NCBI RefSeq assembly: GCF_014651055.1
Contig: NZ_BMWD01000012.1
Location: forward strand, 153,016 to 217,015
Direction: 5' to 3'
Length of the DNA stretch: 64,000 nt
From: Streptomyces fructofermentans
GTDB lineage: Bacteria > Actinomycetota > Actinomycetes > Streptomycetales > Streptomycetaceae
A program made the translations under genes and the position numbers. Below, one piece after another: positions 58,209 to 64,000 of this stretch; position 1 is the stretch's first letter, and every line of letters begins with the position of its first letter. A model generated the notes under the pieces. That model saw only the letters and a list, made by a program, of their open reading frames with translations, ran no database searches and had not been told where the DNA came from.

Positions 58209-59891
58209 GTGGCACCGCCCCTTCCCGCCCTCGAAGACGCCGATCGGAATCGCCGAGCCGTGGTCCCAGCCGCACTTTCCCTCGACCGGCCCGAGGGGGC
58301 CGACACCTCCGCCGGGCGGGGCCTCCTCCCGGCGCGGGTCCGTCACCGTGTCTCCCCCGTCGCCCTCGTCGCGACACTGCCGACGGTCCCGCTGTACGTG
58401 GTGTGGTGGGTGTTCCTGGCCACCGGCGGCGGTGATCTGGCCGCGCAGGAGGCCTGGGCCGACTTCGCCTCACGGCACGGCGGTTCGGCGTACGGCCTGT
58501 TCTGGTACGGCGGAATGCACACCGCCAACTACAGCCTGATCTCGCCGTATCTGATGGCCGCCTTCGGTGTGCGCGCGGTCACCGTCACGGCCGGGCTGCT
58601 GGCCGCCTGGCTGGCAGCGGTGCTGATCGCGCGCACGGGGGTCCGGCGCCCGGCGGGCCCGGCCCTGCTCGCGTCGCTCGCGCTGTGGTGCAACGTCGCG
58701 TCGGGCCGGACCACGTTCGCGCTGGGCGTGGCGCTGGGGCTCGCGGCCTGCGTGCTGCTGACCGGTGAGCGCCGGCTGCCGCTCGCGGCGGCGTACGCGG
58801 CGCTCGCGGCCATGGCCAGCCCGGTGGCGGGACTGTTCCTGGTCGTCGCGGGCGCCGGGCACGCCGCCGCGCGGGACCGGGCACGGGCCCTGGTGCTCGC
58901 GGCGCCGCCGTGCGCGGTGGTCGGCGCCACCACCCTGCTGTTCCCGTTCAGCGGTGAGCAGTTGATGCCCGCGGACCGGATCTGGCCGCCCGTGGTCGTC
59001 GGCGTCGTCGTGTGGGGCCTCGCGCCGCGCGGCTGGCGGGTGCTGCGGTGGGGCGCCCTGGTGTACGCGGCCGGCACGGTCCTCGCCTACCTGGTGCCCT
59101 CGCCGGTCGGCACCAACGTGGAGCGGCTCGCGGAGCTGTTCGCCCCCGCCGCGCTGCTGGCCGCGCTGTCGGCGGTGCCCGGACCCCGGCACCGGCGGAT
59201 CGCCCTGGCCCTGACGCTGGTGCTCTCCGTGTGCTGGGTGGGCAGGAAGACGGCCGACGACCTGGTGGTGTCGACGGCCGTGCCGGCGTGGGCCGCCCAC
59301 ACGGGCGGTGTCGTACGCGCCCTGGACCGGCTCGGCGCGGACCGTGCCCGGGTCGAGGTGGTGCCGGCCCGCAACCACCGGGAGGCCACCGCGCTGGCGC
59401 CCCATGTGAACCTCGCGCGCGGCTGGAACCGGCAGCTCGACATGGAGCGCGGCCGGCTTTTCTACGACGGGACGTTCTCGGAGACGACGTACCGGGCCTG
59501 GCTGGACCGGTGGTCGGTCGGGTTCGTCGTGCTGCCGTCGGGGAAGCCGGACGGGTTCGCCGAGGAGGAGGCGCGGCTGGTGCGCCGCGGCCCCGCCTGG
59601 CTGGAGCCGGTGTGGCGGGACGCGAACTGGCGGGTCTACCGGGTGCGCGGGGCGGTGCCGCTGGTGTCGGCGCCGGCCGCCGTGGTGCGCGCGGACGCCG
59701 CCGAGGTCGTCGTCCACGTGCCGCGGGCGGGCTCGGTGACCGTGCGGGTCGCCTTCTCGCCCTGGCTGTACGCCGAGGGCGGCTGCCTGCGGCGGTCCGG
59801 CGGGTTCACCCGTCTCACCGTGGCCGAGCCGGGCGAGTACCGGATCAGCTCGGGGTACGGTCCTTCGCCGGGACCGGCTCCGCGCTGCTGA
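58209..59891 (+). CDS. Polytopic membrane protein of unknown function
   Basis: 560 residues from GTG 58209; a GTG at 58260 would give 543 residues and neither has a good ribosome site. About ten helices (SPVALVATLPTVPLYVVWWVFLATGG, GLFWYGGMHTANYSLISPYLMAAFGV, VTVTAGLLAAWLAAVLIA and so on to about residue 345), then a soluble C-terminal domain (AGHTGGVVRALDRLGADRARVEVVPARNHREATALAP, YRAWLDRWSVGFVVLPSG, WLEPVWRDANWRVYRV). The layout recalls GT-C glycosyltransferases or the MFS-like membrane proteins of streptomycetes with a soluble sugar-related tail; no catalytic motif is recognised with confidence. Its last 47 nt overlap the convergent GT87-PAP2 gene. Confidence 0.78.
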   Translation: MAPPLPALEDADRNRRAVVPAALSLDRPEGADTSAGRGLLPARVRHRVSPVALVATLPTVPLYVVWWVFLATGGGDLAAQEAWADFASRHGGSAYGLFWYGGMHTANYSLISPYLMAAFGVRAVTVTAGLLAAWLAAVLIARTGVRRPAGPALLASLALWCNVASGRTTFALGVALGLAACVLLTGERRLPLAAAYAALAAMASPVAGLFLVVAGAGHAAARDRARALVLAAPPCAVVGATTLLFPFSGEQLMPADRIWPPVVVGVVVWGLAPRGWRVLRWGALVYAAGTVLAYLVPSPVGTNVERLAELFAPAALLAALSAVPGPRHRRIALALTLVLSVCWVGRKTADDLVVSTAVPAWAAHTGGVVRALDRLGADRARVEVVPARNHREATALAPHVNLARGWNRQLDMERGRLFYDGTFSETTYRAWLDRWSVGFVVLPSGKPDGFAEEEARLVRRGPAWLEPVWRDANWRVYRVRGAVPLVSAPAAVVRADAAEVVVHVPRAGSVTVRVAFSPWLYAEGGCLRRSGGFTRLTVAEPGEYRISSGYGPSPGPAPRC

Positions 59892-61899
59892 CGTCGGCCG
59901 CGGTTCGCGCGAGGGGCCGCGGGCGCGGGCCCTGGAGCAGGTGGGTGAGCGCGAAGCCGGCGCCGACGACCGCCGCGCCGCCCACCGCGTCCAGCACCCA
60001 GTGGTTGGCGGTCGCGACGATGGCGGAGACCGTGAACAGCGGGTGCAGCAGGCCGAGCGCCTTCATCCACCACCTGGGGGCGAGGACGGCGATGACGAGT
60101 CCGCACCACAGCGACCAGCCGAAGTGCAGCGAGGGCATCGCCGCGTACTGGTTGGTGAGCGCGGTGAGCGTCCCGTAGTCCGGCTGGGAGAAGTCCTGCA
60201 CGCCGTGCACGGTGTCGACGAAGCCGAGGTCCGGCATGAGCCGCGGCGGGGCGAGCGGGTAGAGCCAGAAGCCGACGAGCGCGAACAGGGTCGCGAAGCC
60301 GAGGGCCGAGCGGGCCCAGCGGTAGTCGGCGGGGCGGCGGGCGTACAGGACGCCGAGGACGCTCAGCGGCACCACGAAGTGGAACGACGTGTAGTAGAAG
60401 TCGAAGAAGTCCGCGAGCCACCGCACCCGCACCACCGCGTGGTTGGCCCAGTGCTCGATGTCGATCCGCAGGAAGCTCTCGATCGCGTGGATCTGCTCGC
60501 CGTGCGCCTCGGCGGTGGCCCGGCCGCCCGAGTTGGTGCCGCCGGTCGCCGCGAGCCTCACCTGCTGGTAGGCGGAGTACCCGACCCGGATCAGCAGCAG
60601 TTCGAGCAGCAGGTTCGGGCGGGTGAGGACGCGGCGAAGGAAGGGCAGCAGCGGTACGCGGCTCCAGCGGGCGGGCACCGGCTCCGCGTACCGGGTCGGG
60701 ACCGGCGACCGGTAGAACTCCGAGGTCCGGGAGAGGAACGGGACGGCGGTCGCGGCGGCCAGCGCGGCGAGCAGCACCACGTTGTCGCGCAGCGGGTACA
60801 GCACGGCCATGTTCGGCAGCATCATCTTCGCCGGGAGGGTCATCACCAGGACGACGGCGACGGGCCACACGTAACGGTCGCCGGCCTTCCTGCCGACCCG
60901 GCCGACCACCGCGGGCAGCACCCACAGGAGCTGGTGCTGCCAGGTGGTGGGGGAGACGACGACGGCGACGCAGCCGGTGATCGCGACGGCGAGCAGCAAC
61001 TGCCCGTCGCGGGCGAGGCGCACGGCGCGGCGCAGCCCGAGGACGGCGACGGCGGCGCCCAGCGTCAGGAACAGGGCGACCTCCGGCGGGCCTTCGAGGC
61101 CGAGCCGCAGCAGGGCGCCGTGCAGCGACTGGTTGGACAGGCCGTCGGCGGCCCCTCCGAGGCCGACTCCGGCCAGGTGGTGCACCCAGTACGTGTACGA
61201 GTCGTGCGGCATCGCCGCCCACGCGAGGGCGGTGCAGGCGGCGAAGGCGGCTCCGGTGGAGACGGCGGCCCGCCGGCGGCCGGTGAACCACAGGAGCGCC
61301 GCGAAGAGGAGCACGGTCGGCTGGAGGGCCGCCGCCACGCCGATGAGCAGGCCGCTCGTCCGCTCGCCGCGCACGGCGAAGCAGCCGAGGAGCACCAGGA
61401 GCACGGGAATGATGCTGGTCTGCCCGAGGTACAGGGTGTTGCGCACCGGCAGGGACAGCATCAGCAGACTGATCGCGACCGGGGCCGCGAGCAGGGCCGT
61501 ACGGCGGCTCACGGGCTGCGGCAGTGCACGCGCGGCGACGAGTCCGAGGGCGACCACCAGCAGCAGGGTGCCGAAGGTCCAGCCCCAGCCGAGTGCCTGT
61601 TCCGCGGCCCGGGTGAGCGGTTTGAGGACGAGTCCCCCGAAAGGGGTACCCGTGAAGCGCGTCGAGTCGTAGAGCGACCCGTTCACGTGCAGCACGCCGT
61701 CCGGGCCGACCCAGGTCTCCAGGTCCGTGAGGCGCTCGGCTCTCGGGGTGCTCAGCACGACGGCCATCTGCCGTACCGCCAGGACGGCGGCGATCAGCCA
61801 CAGGATCGCGCGGGCAACTCCCAGTCCCGCACCCGCCGTTCCGGGCGCCCGCGCCCCGAATGCCTCACCTGGTCGCCCACCGTGCTCCACATTCGCCAC
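59845..61899 (-). CDS. Bifunctional GT87 mannosyltransferase / PAP2 phosphatase-type membrane protein
   Basis: 684 residues, GTG 61899. N-terminal part (about 1-400) is a GT87 (DUF2029) polyprenyl-phosphate-mannose-type transferase: SLYDSTRFTGTPFGGLVLKPL, RNTLYLGQTSIIPVLLVLLGCF, GLLIGVAAALQP and SPTTWQHQLLWVLP. C-terminal part (about 470-660) is a PAP2/Aur1-like lipid phosphatase or transferase domain: LYPLAPPRLMPDLGF, YAAMPSLHFGWSLWCG with the catalytic His, and VATANHWVLDAVGGAAVV with the second His. It probably adds and processes mannose or inositol-phosphate groups of envelope glycolipids (PIM/LM-like). Convergent with the previous gene (47-nt overlap). Confidence 0.9.
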   Translation of the reverse strand: MANVEHGGRPGEAFGARAPGTAGAGLGVARAILWLIAAVLAVRQMAVVLSTPRAERLTDLETWVGPDGVLHVNGSLYDSTRFTGTPFGGLVLKPLTRAAEQALGWGWTFGTLLLVVALGLVAARALPQPVSRRTALLAAPVAISLLMLSLPVRNTLYLGQTSIIPVLLVLLGCFAVRGERTSGLLIGVAAALQPTVLLFAALLWFTGRRRAAVSTGAAFAACTALAWAAMPHDSYTYWVHHLAGVGLGGAADGLSNQSLHGALLRLGLEGPPEVALFLTLGAAVAVLGLRRAVRLARDGQLLLAVAITGCVAVVVSPTTWQHQLLWVLPAVVGRVGRKAGDRYVWPVAVVLVMTLPAKMMLPNMAVLYPLRDNVVLLAALAAATAVPFLSRTSEFYRSPVPTRYAEPVPARWSRVPLLPFLRRVLTRPNLLLELLLIRVGYSAYQQVRLAATGGTNSGGRATAEAHGEQIHAIESFLRIDIEHWANHAVVRVRWLADFFDFYYTSFHFVVPLSVLGVLYARRPADYRWARSALGFATLFALVGFWLYPLAPPRLMPDLGFVDTVHGVQDFSQPDYGTLTALTNQYAAMPSLHFGWSLWCGLVIAVLAPRWWMKALGLLHPLFTVSAIVATANHWVLDAVGGAAVVGAGFALTHLLQGPRPRPLARTAADVSSAEPVPAKDRTPS

Positions 61900-62198
61900 G
61901 CGCCGCCGGCCCTCCCGCCCCGTTGGTCACCGATGTCCCAAGGGTCTTGTGCGTCCGTTTCCTCTTGAACCCTAGGAGGCTCGCGCCGCCCCCGCTGGAA
62001 GACGCGGGCAACCCGCGCTTCACCTGACATCCCCCGGCATTTCGTCCGGAAGGAGGGTGCGGAAGGCCGGATCCGTCCCCCGCGCTGTCACCCAGTACCG
62101 CCACAAGGCGGTTTCAACCGCCCGTCCGGTGGCGAACGGCTATATTCGGAGACGGAATTCCTTAGAGGATCTAACTAGACAGGCGAAAGGTATTGCGC

Positions 62199-62870
62199 AT
62201 GACCGAGCCGCAGCTCTGGCAGGACGTGGACGACTACTTCACCGGCCTGCTCGCCCCGCCCGACGCCGTCCTGTCCGCGGCCCTGCGCGACAGCGACGCC
62301 GCGGGCCTGCCGCGCATCAACGTGGCCCCCAACCAGGGAAAACTGCTGCACCTCCTCGCCCAGCTCCAGGGCGCGACCCGCATCCTGGAGATCGGCACAC
62401 TCGGCGGCTACAGCACCATCTGGCTGGCCCGCGCGCTGCCGCAGGACGGCCGGCTGATCACGCTGGAGTACAGCGAGCGGCACGCCGAGGTGGCCCGCGG
62501 CAACCTCGCCCGCGCGGGCCTGGACAAGATCACCGAGGTCCGGGTCGGGCCCGCCCTGCGCTCCCTGGAGGAGCTGGCCGCCGAGCACCCCGACCCCTTC
62601 GACCTGGTCTTCATCGACGCGGACAAGGTGAACAACCCGCACTACGTGGAGTGGTCCCTGAAGCTCACCCGTCCCGGCGGCCTGATCGTCCTCGACAACG
62701 TGGTGCGCGGCGGCGCCGTCGCCGACGCGGCCGACGACGCCCCGGACGTGCGGGGCACCCGGGCGGCCCTCGAACTGTTCGCCTCGCACCCGAGGATCAC
62801 CGCCACCGCGGTGCAGACGGTGGGTTCGAAGGGGTACGACGGCTTCGCGCTGGCCCGCGTGCTCCCGTGA
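62199..62870 (+). CDS. O-methyltransferase, family 3 (CCoAOMT-like)
   Basis: 223 residues, ATG 62199 with AAAGG 8 nt upstream. Motifs: INVAPNQGKLLHLLAQLQGATRILEIGTLGGYSTIWLARALP (SAM loop), LITLEYSERHAEVARGNLARAGL, FDLVFIDADKVNNPHYVEWSL (metal Asp) and GGLIVLDNVVRGGAV. The EIGTxGGYST and FIDADK boxes define the divalent-cation-dependent catechol O-methyltransferase family. The substrate is probably a catechol or other small aromatic. The upstream 300 bp is unusually AT-rich around 62130-62195, with TATATT at 62141-62146 as a possible -10 box. Confidence 0.92.
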   Translation: MTEPQLWQDVDDYFTGLLAPPDAVLSAALRDSDAAGLPRINVAPNQGKLLHLLAQLQGATRILEIGTLGGYSTIWLARALPQDGRLITLEYSERHAEVARGNLARAGLDKITEVRVGPALRSLEELAAEHPDPFDLVFIDADKVNNPHYVEWSLKLTRPGGLIVLDNVVRGGAVADAADDAPDVRGTRAALELFASHPRITATAVQTVGSKGYDGFALARVLP

Positions 62871-62977
62871 TCGCGCGCCGGGGCTCCCGCGCCCCGCGCG
62901 CCGGGGCTGAGACCAGCACACCGGGGCTGACGTGACCCGGGCGCCGGGGCTGACGCGCCCCGGCGCCCGGGGAGCGC

Positions 62978-63376
62978 TCACACCTCGTGGTAGAAGCCCA
63001 CGTTCACGCTGCGCGGGCCCGTGCGGTCCAGGACGACCAGCTCGCCGGAACCGCCCGGGGGCAGCTTCGCCGTGCCGCCGTACGGCACCGACCGCGGGGG
63101 CGCGCCGCCGTTGAGGACCAGCCGGACCTCGGACGAGGGGTCGTCGTGCGTGCCCCGCAGCCAGGTCACCTGCCAGGCGCCGTCGGGGCCGCACAGGAAC
63201 TCCAGGTGGACCCGGGAGACGAACAGCCAGTCGTCGGGGGTGGCGAGGCGGCACACACCCCGGTCCCGCCCCACCCGCAGCACGGCCCCCGGCTCGCTGG
63301 GCGCGTCGGCCATCTGCATGCCGGCCGTCGCTCCGGCATCCGCCCCGGACACCGTGGCCATGGTGAGTTCGAGCAC
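62978..63376 (-). CDS. FHA-domain-like protein
   Basis: 132 residues, GTG 63376 with AAGGAG 6 nt upstream. After about 25 residues the chain reads VLRVGRDRGVCRLATPDDWLFVSRVHLEFLCGPDGAWQVTWL, with the FHA pattern GR...SRxHxxf, followed by SEVRLVLNGGAPPRSVPYGG and LPPGGSGELVVLDRTG, completing the beta sandwich. FHA domains bind phosphothreonine peptides, so it may act downstream of a Ser/Thr kinase; no kinase is in the window. It faces the DUF1992 gene across a 142-bp divergent gap. Confidence 0.8.
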   Translation of the reverse strand: MLELTMATVSGADAGATAGMQMADAPSEPGAVLRVGRDRGVCRLATPDDWLFVSRVHLEFLCGPDGAWQVTWLRGTHDDPSSEVRLVLNGGAPPRSVPYGGTAKLPPGGSGELVVLDRTGPRSVNVGFYHEV

Positions 63377-63518
63377 GTGCGCTCCTTCGTCCCGCTGTTC
63401 CGATGATCCCGCGCCGGGGCAGTGGTACCCGCCCCCGCGACGTGCCGCCGCCGAATGATAATTCGCCCGCAGGTGCACCGTCCGGCACAGTCGGCACACC
63501 GTCCGGCAGAATGGACGT

Positions 63519-63923
63519 ATGACCGAGCGCAAGCCACCCGGCGTCAGCTTCGAGTCCTGGGTCGACCGGCAGATCCGCACGGCCGAGGCCCGGGGAGAGT
63601 TCGCCCAGCTCGCGGGAGCGGGCAAACCGCTGCCCGAAGGCGTCGACACCTCGTACGACGAACTGTGGTGGATCAAGCGGAAGATGGCCCGCGAGGGCTT
63701 CGCCGTGCTGCCGCCGACGCTGGCCCTGCGCAAGGAGGCGGAGGACGCGCTCGCGGAGGCCGCCGCGGCGCCCTCGGAGCGCGTGGTGCGCAGGATCGTG
63801 ACGGAGATCAACGCGAAGATCCGCGAAATGATGTTCAAGCCGCCGCCCGGACCACCGCTCGGTCTGAAGCCGTACGACGTCGAGGAGATCGTCCGCGACT
63901 GGCGCGAGCGCCGCGCGGACTGA
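63519..63923 (+). CDS. DUF1992 (DnaJ-subfamily C member 28-like) protein
   Basis: 134 residues, ATG 63519. The family signature is clear: FESWVDRQIRTAEARGEFAQLAGAGKPLP, then WWIKRKMAREGFAVLPPTLALRKEAE and REMMFKPPPGPPLGLKPYDVEEIVRDWRERR. Function of bacterial members is unknown. There is no ribosome site, but CAGAAT lies about 7 nt before the ATG, so the transcript may be leaderless. Confidence 0.9.
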   Translation: MTERKPPGVSFESWVDRQIRTAEARGEFAQLAGAGKPLPEGVDTSYDELWWIKRKMAREGFAVLPPTLALRKEAEDALAEAAAAPSERVVRRIVTEINAKIREMMFKPPPGPPLGLKPYDVEEIVRDWRERRAD

Positions 63924-64000
63924 GGACCGCGGGGCGCGGGCCCGGTGCCCCGTGCGTCCGCCGCGGACGGCGGTGGGCCCCGGCACGGCTTTGAAGCCGT

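Noticed and set aside
53819..58306. Very long open frame (about 1495 codons) on the minus strand opposite cyp125 and the NLR pair
   Set aside because: It mirrors the GC-rich codon pattern of well-supported plus-strand genes and its translation shows no domain, only Arg/Gly/Ala-rich text.

Overview
The window is chromosomal DNA from a high-GC actinomycete, almost certainly a Streptomyces or close relative. The evidence is very strong third-position GC bias, frequent GTG starts, many leaderless-looking starts, WhatsApp-free classic streptomycete families (DesK/DesR-like two-component pair with an ABC-2 exporter, NB-ARC regulators, GT87-PAP2 fusion) and an actinobacterial type A RNase P RNA. No tRNA, rRNA, CRISPR array, insertion sequence or integrase was seen.

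Layout. 1-846 is the 3' end of an RHS/YD-repeat polymorphic toxin gene, followed by rnpB on the minus strand (939-1360), whose 5' end overlaps an EamA exporter gene. 2.3-4.7 kb holds an AraC regulator and a MerR regulator with a leaderless, probably self-controlled promoter. 4.6-10.8 kb is housekeeping: RNB ribonuclease, YaaA, KDPG aldolase, RNase HI-phosphatase fusion, zinc-ribbon coiled-coil protein and a Nif3 protein. 11.3-14.2 kb has a large low-complexity protein with internal DNA repeats and a 57-residue protein.

A dispersed steroid/lipid side-chain degradation regulon runs through 14-55 kb: hsd4A-like SDR, zinc alcohol dehydrogenase and hsd4B-like hydratase (14.3-17.3 kb); SCP-x thiolase and a double-length FadE34-like acyl-CoA dehydrogenase (23.5-27.2 kb); an Rv3520c-like LLM oxidoreductase (33.2 kb); kstR itself (38.2 kb); ferredoxin plus aldehyde dehydrogenase, divergent from a metallo-hydrolase (39.4-42.4 kb); and fadA5 divergent from cyp125 (52.4-55.2 kb). 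Palindromes of the form CTAGAAC-N2-GTTCNAG sit in front of these units and of kstR. A second palindrome, CTGACG-N3-CGTCAG, sits with four of them and in front of the LLM gene.

Between these lie a two-component/ABC exporter block (17.6-21.9 kb), two MFS exporters, a cell-wall amidase operon, a translationally coupled glycosyltransferase-methyltransferase-toroid protein operon next to kstR (34.8-38.0 kb), and an NB-ARC/TPR ATPase (42.5-44.6 kb).

Two systems deserve most attention. (i) 45.07-51.38 kb: a cobalamin riboswitch in front of five tightly overlapping genes, two surface-anchored proteins (one an alpha/alpha-toroid protein reminiscent of the cobalamin-binding domain of intrinsic factor/transcobalamin) and a complete ECF transporter. 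(ii) 55.38-58.16 kb: a two-gene operon coding for a small helical protein ending in a RHIM-like motif (core LQIG) and a NACHT ATPase with a matching motif (core LQVG) near its N-terminus and a multi-pass membrane C-terminus. This is the architecture of a bacterial amyloid-signalling NLR immune or cell-death pair. The right end holds a membrane protein of unknown function, a GT87-PAP2 fusion, an O-methyltransferase, an FHA protein and a DUF1992 protein.
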